DNA of 64,000 nt from JALYLC01 sp963743275 (GTDB lineage: Bacteria > Actinomycetota > Thermoleophilia > Gaiellales > JALYLC01). Both the position numbers and the translations under genes were made by a program. Position 1 is the first letter of the stretch; every line of letters begins with the position of its first letter. The stretch spans positions 186,001-250,000 of the forward strand of contig CAVUPB010000002.1 in NCBI GenBank assembly GCA_963743275.1, read 5' to 3'. The notes below the pieces were generated by a model. That model saw only the letters and a program-made list of their open reading frames with translations. It did not search any database and was not told the origin of the DNA. This document shows positions 9,303 through 17,804 of the stretch, piece after piece.

Positions 9303-10583
9303 CTAGCCCTGGGGCGTGAAGTTGGCGGGCGGACGCAGCCAGCCACTCAGCGGCGTGAAGACGCCCTTGCCCTCGTACTGGAAGAACTGCGCCTGGTCGT
9401 TGCAGGCGGCGGGCTCGGTCGGGTACTTGCCGCAGTGCAGACTCGGAGCGCCGAGCGCCTGCGGGCCCTTGAACGCCCTGATGGTGGTCGTGAACTTCGC
9501 GGGCGTCAGCTTCGCGACGCCGATCTGGTTCATCATCTTGACGGTCGTGAGGATCTGGCCCCAGGAGACGATCACCCAGGCGTCCCCGGCGAGCTTCGAC
9601 TGGCCGAGCTTCGCCATCGCCTTGTTGTAGGGCACGGCGCCCTTGTCCGACTTGTCGCCGGCGAGCGTCGAGGCGATGCCGTAGACCCATGGCGCGAGGT
9701 CGCCGCCCAGGCCCGCCGCGACCTCCCCGCTCAGGCAGAGCGGGTTCGAGACGATCTTGGAGCCGGGGACGCCGAGCTGCTGCAGCGTCTTGGCGACGTT
9801 GACGCAGCCGGCGGCGTTGCTCTGCGGGACGACGATGTCCGCCGTCTGGGCTCCGGCCGCGGTGAGCGGGCCGGTCAGGTCCGTCGTGTTCGGGTCGAAG
9901 CCGACGAGCTTCGTCGAGATGCCGGCGGCTTCGAGGCTCGTCTTCTCGACCTTGGCGCCGACGTCGATCCCCGGCACCTGCGGGTAGATCACGGCAGCGG
10001 TCGACGCGTGCAGCTTCGTCTTGGCGAACGTGCCCCACGGGCCGAGCACCGAGTCGTTGGTGCCGAAGAGCGCGAACTCGTTCTTCTGGACCGCGTCGAC
10101 CGGCAGGAGCGCGACGCCGCTGACGATCGGCTTCTTGCCGTGGAGCGCCGCGTAGAGCGACTGGTTGCCGAGCGCGACGGCGCCGAGCTCGACGGCCACG
10201 ACGCGCTTGTCGTTCGCGAACTTCTGGCCGCACTTCGTCCCGTCTTCCTCCGAGTTCGTGAAGCACTCGCTGAGGACGAGCTTGTGACCCTGCACGCCGC
10301 CGAGGTAGGTGTTGACGTACTTGACGGCGAGCTCGGCGCCCTTCGTCCAGTTGGGGCCGATGAGCACCTGGCCGCCCTGCGTGTTGACAGCGCCGATCAC
10401 GATCGGCGAGAGCTTCGGGTTCGCCTTGCCGGCCGTACCGCCGACATACGTGAGGTAGTTCGTGACCGGCCGATTGGCCGTCGAGCGCCCGAGGGCGATC
10501 GGGACGGCGGCCGCCAGCACGATTGCAGAGACTCCTACGACGATCGCGAGACGCCCGAGCGGGCGTCGCTCTCCAGACCTCAT
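9303..10583 (-). CDS. Liv-type ABC transporter substrate-binding protein
   Basis: 426 residues. An N-terminal signal (basic RRPLGR, then a hydrophobic stretch ending near AVPIALG) indicates export. The mature part has the type I periplasmic-binding fold of LivK/HmgH proteins: VIGAVNTQGGQ near the start, NDSVLGPWGTF and DIVVPQSN in the middle. The start is fixed by AAGGAGG 9 bases upstream. It is the first gene of the minus-strand transporter and demethylase run, followed by a hairpin and then the fused permease. Paired Cys residues (CFT..CGQ, CVN..CLS, CGK..CND) suggest disulfides. The ligand is unknown. Confidence 0.85.
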   Translation of the reverse strand: MRSGERRPLGRLAIVVGVSAIVLAAAVPIALGRSTANRPVTNYLTYVGGTAGKANPKLSPIVIGAVNTQGGQVLIGPNWTKGAELAVKYVNTYLGGVQGHKLVLSECFTNSEEDGTKCGQKFANDKRVVAVELGAVALGNQSLYAALHGKKPIVSGVALLPVDAVQKNEFALFGTNDSVLGPWGTFAKTKLHASTAAVIYPQVPGIDVGAKVEKTSLEAAGISTKLVGFDPNTTDLTGPLTAAGAQTADIVVPQSNAAGCVNVAKTLQQLGVPGSKIVSNPLCLSGEVAAGLGGDLAPWVYGIASTLAGDKSDKGAVPYNKAMAKLGQSKLAGDAWVIVSWGQILTTVKMMNQIGVAKLTPAKFTTTIRAFKGPQALGAPSLHCGKYPTEPAACNDQAQFFQYEGKGVFTPLSGWLRPPANFTPQG

Positions 10584-10762
10584 GCGCGTTCCAGCCTCCT
10601 TCGTCCACCGGCTCGTTTGCTCGAGCAGAAGCGTCCAGGCCGAGCGCGACGTCCGGTGACGCGGACGGCCCCGGGCAATCGTCGCGGGCAGCGCGGGCGC
10701 GCTCTTCGCAACGGGCGCACAGTCTCCGGAACGACTTGACGTTCCGCGCACAGATCGCTTGT

Positions 10763-11825
10763 TCAGCTCGGGAGAGCGCGATCCACGGCCGACTCCCGGA
10801 AGGTCGCCATGCCCCGGTGAAGCGCGCCTGCCGCCTCGATGATCGGTAGGGCGAGGAGGCCGCCGGAGGCCTCGCCGAGACGCAGCCGCAGATCGAGCAA
10901 CGGCTCGAGTCCGAGCTCGGTGAGCACGAGGTCGTGCCCGGGTTCGGCGGCTCGGTGGCTGGCGACGAGGGACTCGCCGACGGCAGGGTCGCGGCGCACG
11001 GCGAGGAGCGCGGCGGTCGACACGGCGTAGCCGTCGAGGATGACCGGGAGACGGCGTCGCGCGCCCTCGCCGGCGGCGCCGACGAGGGCGGCGAGCTCGA
11101 GCCCGCCCATGGCCACGAGAGCGGCGTCGGCGTCGAGGTGTGTCCCATGCCGCTCGAGGGCAGCCTCGACGGCGGCGCGTTTGCGCTCGAGACCGGCCGA
11201 GTCGAGGCCGCTGCCGCGGCCGACGGTGCGTTCCGCCGGCTGTCCGGTGAGAGCGCAGACGAGCGCTGCCGTCGTCGCGGTGTTGCCGATGCCGATCTCT
11301 CGGACGAGGCAGTCGACGCCCCGCTCGGCGAGCTCGCCCGCGAGGCGCGCTCCGGTCGCAATTGCGAGTGCGAGCTGGTCTCGCGTGAGTGCGGCCCTGC
11401 GTCATGTCCGCGGTTCCCTCCGCGACCTTCTCCGGGCGCACGCCGTCCGGGGTCGCACCGAGAAGCCCGACGTCGGCGACGAGGAGGTCGTGACCCCCGT
11501 GGCGGGCCAGCACCGCGACCGCTGTCTCGCCTCGCGCCGCCGCCGCGGCGACCTGCGACGAGACGGCGGAGCCGAAGAGGCTCGTGCCGTGCTGCACGTG
11601 TCCGTGGTCCGCCGCGCACACGAGCGTGCCGGCCCGGATGCGCGCCGGCGGCGCGGCTCCCGTGATCGAGGCCCAGCGCTCGATGAGACTCTCGAGCGCT
11701 CCCAGGCTGCCGGCCGGCTTGACGAGCTCGTCGAGGCGGTCGCGCGCGGTGGCCGCGGCGCTGCGGTCGACGGTCGGCCTGCGGGCGGCTGCCTGCGGCA
11801 CCTCGGAGCGCCAGCGCTCGCGCAT
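10763..11825 (-). pseudogene. cobT: nicotinate-nucleotide-dimethylbenzimidazole phosphoribosyltransferase, frameshifted
   Basis: CobT makes alpha-ribazole phosphate for the lower ligand of cobalamin. The N-terminal half (LVKPAGSLGALE, ADHGHVQHG, ADMTQ) and the C-terminal half (ALTRDQLALAIATG, EIGIGNTATTAAL, MGGLELAALVGAA, VILDGYAVSTAALLA) are in different frames. They join cleanly if one base is removed at 11393-11397. No stop separates the BluB part from the CobT part, so the two are probably one fused protein; an internal ATG at 11825 could alternatively start CobT alone. The catalytic region is otherwise intact. Confidence 0.75.
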
Positions 11826-12534
11826 CACGACGGCGTCGAGCGGGAGGCGCTCGGCCCAGCCGGCGGATTCGAGACCCGGCCGCAGCGGGCGCTCGTCGGG
11901 CCCAGCCGACGCACAGGTAGGCGATCGGATCGACCCGTGCCGGGATGCCGAAGAGCGCGCGCAGGTCGTCCGGGCGATAGAAGCTACCCAGCCGACGCGG
12001 AGCCCCTCGGCACGCGCCGCGAGCCACAGGTTCTCGACCGCGCAGGCGGTGCTGTAGACGTCGGTCTCCGGGATCGTGCCGCGGCCGAGGATCTCGGCGT
12101 TCTCGTCGCCGTGATCGCAGCGAGCAGATGCCGAGCGGCGCCTCGACGATCCCCTCGACCTTCTGGTCGAGGAAGTGGCGGGCGCGCTCGTCGAAGCGAC
12201 CGGCCGCCGCAGCCGCTCGCGCTGGGCAAGTTGACGGATTGCTATCCGCGTCTCGACGCCTCGACGACGATCATCCGCCAGGTGCATGAGGCCGACCGAC
12301 GGGGCGCGGTGCGCTGCCTCGAGCAGGCGCTGCACGTGTCTCCTCGGGGACCGGGTCGGGACGGAAGCGGCGGATGTCGCGGCGGGCGGCGATGACCCGG
12401 TGCACCGCCTCGGCCTCCGCCGGCGGAAAGCGCCATCCGCGCGGGTCGGCGGCCCGCTCGCTGGCGCGCGACGGATCGAAGCCCGCCGGCGTCGGCGGTC
12501 GTGGCTGACGGCTGGAGCCCGGCACGCCGGACAC
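11811..12534 (-). pseudogene. bluB: 5,6-dimethylbenzimidazole synthase (BluB), multiply frameshifted
   Basis: Flavin-destructase family protein that makes the cobalamin lower ligand from FMNH2. Pieces in order, in alternating frames: HRVIAARRDIRRFRPDPVPEET; RLLEAAHRAPSVGLM; TWRMIVVEASRR; IRQLAQRE; RFDERARHFLDQKVEGI; CDHGDENAEILGRGT and DVYSTACAVENLWLA; SFYRPDDLRALFGIP; then PDERPLRPGLESAGW. All match BluB in order. About seven indels are needed, near 12338, 12290, 12255, 12195, 12120, 11987 and 11907. Either a decaying gene or a badly sequenced patch. Confidence 0.75.
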
Positions 12535-12549
12535 GGTAGGCGATGCGCC

Positions 12550-13365
12550 CTACTTGCCCATCCCCATCGTCAGGCCCGTGATCAGGTAGCGCTGGAAGAC
12601 GAGGTAGACGAGCACGGCGGGGAGTGCGCTCACGAGCGAGCCCGCCATCAGCAGGGGCACGTCGAGGCCGTGCTGGCCGGGGATCGTCGCGAGGCCGACC
12701 GTGATGGGCCGCACCTTGGGGTCCTGCAGGAAGAGCAGGCCGACCAGCAGGTCGTCCCAGATCTGGATGAACTGCAGGACGGCGATCGTGGCCATGGCCG
12801 GCCGGGCGAGCGGCAGGATCACGCGCAGGTACGCGCGCCCCCAGCCCAGGCCGTCGATCATCGCCGCCTCCAGGACGTCCATCGGGATGCGCCGGAGGTA
12901 GGTCGTCATGAGGAACGTCGAGAACGGCGCGCCGAGGGCGGCGTAGACGATGATCGCCGAGTCGAGGTGATTGATCCGCCAGTAGTCGACGACGTTGATG
13001 AACTCGGGCGCGATGATCGACTGCAGCGGCACCATCATCGCCCCGACGACGAGCAGGAACGCCGCGGCGGCGCCCCGGTAGCGCAGGATCCCGAATGCGT
13101 AGCCGCCCGTCGTCGAGACGAGCAGGATGACGGCGATGCCGCCGACCGACACGATCGTCGAGTTCAGCAGCTGCCGCCACACGGGCAGGACGTCGAAGAG
13201 ATTGCGCCAGCTCGAGAGCGAGTAGCCGCCGCTCCCGAGCTGGTACTGCTCGCTCGAGTGCAGCGACGTCGTGATCATGTAATAGAACGGATAGAGCATC
13301 ACGACGGTGATGCCCGCGAGCACGGCGTACAGGAGCGGGCGCGAGAGGCGCCGCGTCGTCGTCAC
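12550..13365 (-). CDS. carbohydrate ABC transporter permease, MalG type
   Basis: 271 residues, six predicted membrane helices. The EAA loop EAAMIDGLGWGRAYLRVILPLARP contacts the ATPase. The GTG start overlaps the stop of the MalF-type permease as GTGA and the frame has no other sensible start. It forms the inner-membrane channel with the preceding gene. No ATPase gene of this importer is in the window; actinobacteria often use a shared MsiK-type ATPase. Confidence 0.88.
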   Translation of the reverse strand: MTTTRRLSRPLLYAVLAGITVVMLYPFYYMITTSLHSSEQYQLGSGGYSLSSWRNLFDVLPVWRQLLNSTIVSVGGIAVILLVSTTGGYAFGILRYRGAAAAFLLVVGAMMVPLQSIIAPEFINVVDYWRINHLDSAIIVYAALGAPFSTFLMTTYLRRIPMDVLEAAMIDGLGWGRAYLRVILPLARPAMATIAVLQFIQIWDDLLVGLLFLQDPKVRPITVGLATIPGQHGLDVPLLMAGSLVSALPAVLVYLVFQRYLITGLTMGMGK

Positions 13366-14258
13366 TCGTCCACGCCCCGGAAGAGGCGGACCTGCACGAC
13401 GCTCACGACCGCCACGGCCAGGAAGAGCATCACGCCCGCGGTCGCGGCCGCGCCGAAGTCGCCGGTCGCGAAGCCCTGCTGGTAGCCGTAGAACTCGAGC
13501 GTCGTCGTGGCGAAGCCCGGGCCGCCGCCGGTCATGATGTAGATCAGGCTGAAGATCGCCGTGAACGCCGAGACCAGCGTGATGATGAAGGCGAACTGCA
13601 CGAACCTGCGCAGCAGCGGGAGCGTGATCGAGACGAGCACGCGCAGATGCCCTGCTCCGTCGACCCTGGCGGCTTCGTAGAGCGACACGTCGATCGTCGA
13701 CATGCCCGCGAGGAAGATGATCAGGTTGGTGCCGAACATCCCCCAGATGAACGTGATCGCCACGGCCGCGAGCGCCGAGCGCGGATGCGAGAGCATGTCG
13801 GGATGGATGCTCCCGAGCCCGACCGACCCGAGCATGCGCTGCAGGATTCCCTCGTCGGCGAAGAAGCGCGCGGCGATCGCGCCGATCACGACCCACGAGA
13901 CGGCCGTGGGCAGGAAGAACACCGTGCGGAAGAATCGCCAGCCGGGCAGGTGGCTCGAGAGCAGGAACGCGATCGCCAGGGGGACGCCGATCGCGACCGG
14001 GACCGCGAGCAGCAGCATCGCGTTGTTCTTGAGCACCTGCTGGAAGTCGGGGCTGTTGAGCAGGCGCGAGTACGTGCTCGTCCCGACCCACGTCGCGGTC
14101 AGGCCGTCCCACTGCGTGAAGCTGTAGTAGACGGACTGCCCGATCGGGTACAGCAGCAGCGCAGCGACGAGCGCCAGCACCGGCAGCGAGAAGAGCAATC
14201 CGGCGCGCCGGCGCTTCGCGTCCAGACTCGTGCGGTGAGCGCGGGGGAGGGCTGCCAT
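13362..14258 (-). CDS. carbohydrate ABC transporter permease, MalF type
   Basis: 298 residues, six predicted helices. N-terminal KRRRAGLLFSLPVLAL, and the EAA loop EAARVDGAGHLRVLVSITLPLL. The start at MAALPRAHRT is preferred because a longer frame would swallow the hairpin that follows the binding-protein gene. Partner of the MalG-type permease downstream, with the sugar-binding protein upstream. Confidence 0.87.
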   Translation of the reverse strand: MAALPRAHRTSLDAKRRRAGLLFSLPVLALVAALLLYPIGQSVYYSFTQWDGLTATWVGTSTYSRLLNSPDFQQVLKNNAMLLLAVPVAIGVPLAIAFLLSSHLPGWRFFRTVFFLPTAVSWVVIGAIAARFFADEGILQRMLGSVGLGSIHPDMLSHPRSALAAVAITFIWGMFGTNLIIFLAGMSTIDVSLYEAARVDGAGHLRVLVSITLPLLRRFVQFAFIITLVSAFTAIFSLIYIMTGGGPGFATTTLEFYGYQQGFATGDFGAAATAGVMLFLAVAVVSVVQVRLFRGVDE

Positions 14259-14268
14259 CGGGAAAGCA

Positions 14269-14300
14269 GTGTGGCGCCCGCTGCGAGGCGGGCGCCACAC
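14269..14300 (-). promoter_or_regulatory. 12-bp hairpin after the sugar-binding-protein gene
   Basis: GTGTGGCGCCCG and CGGGCGCCACAC form perfect 12-base arms around an 8-base loop, 8 bp past the binding-protein stop and before the permease start. It occupies the same position as the hairpin after the Liv-type binding protein at 9252-9283, suggesting the same mRNA-stability or attenuation role. Confidence 0.7.
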
Positions 14301-14307
14301 CGGGTGC

Positions 14308-15597
14308 CTACTTGAAGGTCGAGCCCTTGCGGTCGGACGGCACGCCCTTGAGCGCGGCCGCCATGCTCGCGAGCGCCTTCTGGGGCGTGGTCGTGCCCGC
14401 GAAGGCGGCGACGAGCTGCTTGCCGGCCACGTCGACGACCTCGGACTGGATCACGTTGTCGAGCATCGGATACGGCTTGAGCCCGCCCTTCGCGGCCAGG
14501 TCGAGCATCTGATTCGAGAGCGTGTTGGTCGTCGTCAGGCCCTTGACGTCGGGGATCAGCCCGGCGGCGGAGATGATCTTGGCGGCCTGCGGGGTCATCA
14601 TGAACTTGAGGAACGCGACGGCCTCCTTGGGGTGCTTCGAGGCCTTCATGACCGAGAAGCCGTCACCCGGGTACTGGATGACGCCGCCCTGCTTGGAGTC
14701 GCTGTAGGGCGGGGCGAAGGGCGCGAGATTCTTGCCGAGGCCCTTCTGCAGCGTCGCGGTGTCCCAGCTGCCGTCGACGAACATGGCGGCCTTCCCCGCC
14801 GAGAACGCGCTCAGGATGCCGGACTTCGTGAGGACGTCCGGGTTCGTGCAGCCCTTGGTCTTGAGGGCCGCCCACTTGGTCAGCTGCGACACGATCTTGG
14901 GCGACGTCCAGGGCGTCTTGCCCGTGTAGAGCCCGCGCCATTGCGCGGGGGAGAGGATGCCGGCCATCGCGTAGCTGAAGTCGTAGAACGGGTAGAACGT
15001 CTGGCCGAGGCCCTGCGTGTCGACGCCGTAGATCATCGGCGTGATGCCCTTGGCCTTCAGCTTCGCGCAGTCGGAGTAGAGCTCGTTCCAGGTCGTCGGC
15101 GGACCGGAGAGGCCGGCCTTGGCGAACAGCGCCTTGTTGTAGAAGCCGATGTAGAACTGGTTCTCGAGCGGCATCACGAGGAAGCCGTTGGCGATGTTGA
15201 AGTCCGGCGCCATGTAGCTGATGCCGTTGAGCTTGTTCGTCTCGGCGCTCGTGAAGTACGGCTTGAGGTTGAGCAGGAACTTCGCGTACTTGAGGTCGAA
15301 CAGGCCCGTCCACATCGTGGCGAGGTCGGGCGAGGTGTGCGAGATCGCCGAGGACTGCAGCAGCGCGAAGTAGTTGTCGGCCGGCTGGCTGACGACCCGG
15401 ATCTTGATGTCGGGATGCAGCTTCTCGAAGGCCTTGACCAGGTTGTTGGTCGCGACGGCATTGCCCTCGGTGCCGTAGTTGTGCCAGAGCGTGAGCTGCG
15501 TGGTGCTCCGCTTCGAGCCGGACGCCGCGAATGCGACGCTGGCGGCGGTGACGGCAATGGCCGCCACCAGCACGCCGATCAGCAGTTTGCGGTACAT
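14308..15597 (-). CDS. carbohydrate ABC transporter extracellular substrate-binding protein
   Basis: 429 residues of the MalE-like SBP_bac_1 type. Signal peptide MYRKLLIGVLVAAIAV ending at AFAASG. Family marks include LTLWHNYGTEGN, AFEKLHPDIKI, DLATMW, WNELYSDCAKLKAKG, AMFVDGSWD and PKEAVAFLKFM. GGAGG stands 8 bases before the ATG. It captures a sugar or sugar acid outside the membrane and delivers it to the two downstream permeases. The IclR, dehydrogenase, dehydratase and aldolase genes nearby suggest a sugar or its acid as ligand; identity is not readable. Confidence 0.88.
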   Translation of the reverse strand: MYRKLLIGVLVAAIAVTAASVAFAASGSKRSTTQLTLWHNYGTEGNAVATNNLVKAFEKLHPDIKIRVVSQPADNYFALLQSSAISHTSPDLATMWTGLFDLKYAKFLLNLKPYFTSAETNKLNGISYMAPDFNIANGFLVMPLENQFYIGFYNKALFAKAGLSGPPTTWNELYSDCAKLKAKGITPMIYGVDTQGLGQTFYPFYDFSYAMAGILSPAQWRGLYTGKTPWTSPKIVSQLTKWAALKTKGCTNPDVLTKSGILSAFSAGKAAMFVDGSWDTATLQKGLGKNLAPFAPPYSDSKQGGVIQYPGDGFSVMKASKHPKEAVAFLKFMMTPQAAKIISAAGLIPDVKGLTTTNTLSNQMLDLAAKGGLKPYPMLDNVIQSEVVDVAGKQLVAAFAGTTTPQKALASMAAALKGVPSDRKGSTFK

Positions 15598-15610
15598 GAT
15601 CCTCCTCCGA

Positions 15611-16546
15611 TCAGGACGTTTGTGACCCGGGCTGCGGGATGCCGAGCCCGGGCGCGTGCGGGGCGGACTGCTGGAGCGCGGGCGCGAGCCGGCGCAGCCA
15701 CTCCAGCGCGACCGCAGCCCGGTGGACCTTCTCGCGAGCGATCGCACATGCGTCTGCCACGAGGTGCTCTCCGCACGGGTAGAGCGACCGCGAGTTGCGC
15801 AGACCGAACTTCGCGTACAGCGGGGCGCCGGCGGCGATGAGGTCGCCCACCTCGTTGCCGCGCACGACGCCGCCGAGCGCGTCGGGCGACTCCACGTAGA
15901 GGTCGATCGGCAGATTCGAGGCGGCCCGCATCTCGGATAGCTGTAAGACGGTCGTGTCGGAGGCGATGTTGACCGTCGTCGCGCCGAGGCGCTCGAGCAC
16001 GCGCAGGCCGGCCGGGTTCGAGGGTGCGAGCATCACGGAGATCTTCCAGACGCAGTCCGCCGGCAGCTCCCCGGCGCCCTGCATGTTCCGGAGGACGTCC
16101 AGCAGTCCGGCGTCGGCGATCAGGAAGCTGCGGATGCCGGCCTCGCAGGCCCGGGCGATGTCCTCGACGGCGTAGGCGAGCCCGCGCACGCCGCGCACCT
16201 GGCCGGCGTGCGCGGCGCCGTCGGCCGAGCGAGCATGCGCGCCGACGTCCCAGCCCTCGCGCGGGCCCGTGAAGAGCGAGACCTCGAGGCCCGCCTCGCT
16301 GCCCATCGCCGCCATCTCGCGCAGCTCCGACTCGCGCAGCAGCATCGCGCCGGATCCCTGCGAGACGCGGTTGACGACGATCTCGTGCGCGGCCGCGCTG
16401 CGGATGACCTCCTCGAGCACGCGCGCGCCCTCGACGCTCGGGATCTCGACGCGGAACGACGCGCCGTCGGGAAAGCGCGCGGCGCTCGGCGGCGGCGGCG
16501 GCGCCTGTGCGAGCTCGAGGCGCTCGAGCGCGGCACCCGCCTTCAT
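15611..16546 (-). CDS. U32-peptidase-like TIM-barrel protein of unknown function
   Basis: 311 residues. FRVEIPSVEGARVLEEVI, VSLFTGPREGWDVGA, LERLGATTVNIASDTTVLQLSEMR and IDLYVESPDALGGVVRGNEV give a repeated beta-alpha pattern with a Cys-containing LYPCGEHLV near the end. This resembles U32-family barrels, but I cannot confirm it without a profile search. The ATG overlaps the upstream M24-like stop (ATGA), and the sugar-binding protein follows after 13 bp. So it is part of the sugar-uptake operon, perhaps acting on the imported compound. Confidence 0.5.
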   Translation of the reverse strand: MKAGAALERLELAQAPPPPPSAARFPDGASFRVEIPSVEGARVLEEVIRSAAAHEIVVNRVSQGSGAMLLRESELREMAAMGSEAGLEVSLFTGPREGWDVGAHARSADGAAHAGQVRGVRGLAYAVEDIARACEAGIRSFLIADAGLLDVLRNMQGAGELPADCVWKISVMLAPSNPAGLRVLERLGATTVNIASDTTVLQLSEMRAASNLPIDLYVESPDALGGVVRGNEVGDLIAAGAPLYAKFGLRNSRSLYPCGEHLVADACAIAREKVHRAAVALEWLRRLAPALQQSAPHAPGLGIPQPGSQTS

Positions 16547-17733
16547 GCCGCGGCGCCCGTCGCGATGTCGAGGATCGCGGTGCGCTCGCGCCCGCCCGCG
16601 AGCGACGCCTGCGGCCATTCGCCGGTGTGCGTCAGGCAGTGAGCCCCGTCGTCGTCGATCAGGAACGTGTCCTCGATCTTGCCGCCGCCCGCGACGCTCG
16701 GGTTCCAGGCGACGGCGTGGCCGGACTCGATGGGCTGCCCGTACCAGCGGCTCTCGCGCTGGCTCGGGACGATCTCGAACTCGCGCTGCCGGTAGGCGAT
16801 CGGGCCGCCCTGGTAGTGCTCGCGCCAGGCGCCGGGATGTCCGACCTCGGCATAGGCGTCGTCGCAGGCCCGCAGCACGTCGCCGTAGGTGGCCCCGACA
16901 CGGCTCGCGGCGAGCATGCGCGCCTCGACCGCCACCGCCGCCTCCCGGGCTGCGCGCACACTGCCCGGGAGCGCGCCGTGGCAGGCGAACCGGGTCGCGG
17001 CCGCGTGGAGCCCGCCGCGCTCGGCGACGACGACGGCCATTGCGAGTCGCGTCACGGGCGTGCCGTTCGCGAGCGGGTGGCGGAAGCGCTCGACGCGCTC
17101 GTCGCCGCCGACGATCAGGCACGCGCCGAACGCGCCGGTGCGCTCGAGCTCGGCCGCGATACGCGCCTGCAGGTCGAGGTCGCGCTCGCCCGGCCGCCAC
17201 GAGCGCAACGTCCGCTCGAGCGCCCCCGCCGCGTCCAGGGCGAGCGCCGCGAGGCGCACGCGCTCGGCGGGCACGAGCGCGAGGCGCAGCGCCGTGAGCG
17301 CGTCCTCGGCGTCGATGCCGAACGCGGCGTGACCGTCGCTCGCGAGCTCCGCCTCCGGGTGGCCGGCGAACGCGCGCGCGGCCGCGACGAAGCCGTCGCC
17401 GCCGGCGAACCACTCGACCGTGGCGAGGGCGAGGCCGCGGCCGCTCAGATCGTGCTCGGCGTCGATGCGCGGGCGCTCGACGTTCGTGGTCAGCGCGAGC
17501 GCGTCGCCCGGGGTGACGACGACCCACATCGCGCTCGCGGCCGAGCCCGCCTCGATGCGATTCTCGAGTCCGGCGGTGAGCCAGGCGACCGCGCCCGCCG
17601 TCGTCAGGACGACCGCGGGCGCGCCGAGATCGGCGAGCAGCGCGCGTACCTGCGCGAGCTTCGCGGTGACCTCCGCGGACGCGGAGCTTTCGGCGGTTCC
17701 GAACGGCGAGGCGATGATCGCGAACGCTTTCAC
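16543..17733 (-). CDS. M24 (pita-bread) family protein lacking metal ligands
   Basis: 396 residues with an aminopeptidase-P-like layout: N-terminal creatinase-type domain, then a pita-bread domain. At the usual metal-ligand site the sequence reads VVVAERGGLHAAATRF, without the two Asp residues of active M24 metallopeptidases. GGGKIEDTFLI keeps a Glu near the C-terminus. It is probably a non-peptidase member, perhaps a metal-free hydrolase like creatinase. First gene of the minus operon, divergent from the IclR gene with a palindrome between them. Confidence 0.6.
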   Translation of the reverse strand: MKAFAIIASPFGTAESSASAEVTAKLAQVRALLADLGAPAVVLTTAGAVAWLTAGLENRIEAGSAASAMWVVVTPGDALALTTNVERPRIDAEHDLSGRGLALATVEWFAGGDGFVAAARAFAGHPEAELASDGHAAFGIDAEDALTALRLALVPAERVRLAALALDAAGALERTLRSWRPGERDLDLQARIAAELERTGAFGACLIVGGDERVERFRHPLANGTPVTRLAMAVVVAERGGLHAAATRFACHGALPGSVRAAREAAVAVEARMLAASRVGATYGDVLRACDDAYAEVGHPGAWREHYQGGPIAYRQREFEIVPSQRESRWYGQPIESGHAVAWNPSVAGGGKIEDTFLIDDDGAHCLTHTGEWPQASLAGGRERTAILDIATGAAA

Positions 17734-17761
17734 GTCGGTCGACCACTGTCAACCTGCGCTT

Positions 17762-17778
17762 GTTCGGCAGAGCCGAAC
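17762..17778. promoter_or_regulatory. probable IclR operator
   Basis: Perfect palindrome GTTCGGC-AGA-GCCGAAC in the 71-bp gap between the divergent M24-like and IclR genes. Size and position fit an IclR-family operator controlling both directions; binding is inferred. Confidence 0.65.
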
Positions 17779-17804
17779 GCCATTTGCTAGGCTCGCAGGC
17801 CACT

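Noticed and set aside
6038..9346. A single 1102-residue frame joining a permease to a MetE-like protein
   Set aside because: The middle segment (about 7264-7600 in that frame) is Arg-rich out-of-frame sequence; the true permease end is in another frame and ends where the MetE-like ATG begins. It is two genes with a one-base frameshift, not a fusion.
12540..12700. Cobalamin riboswitch near bluB-cobT
   Set aside because: The sequence upstream of bluB is the end of a permease gene 16 bp away; no B12-box-like conserved core was seen.
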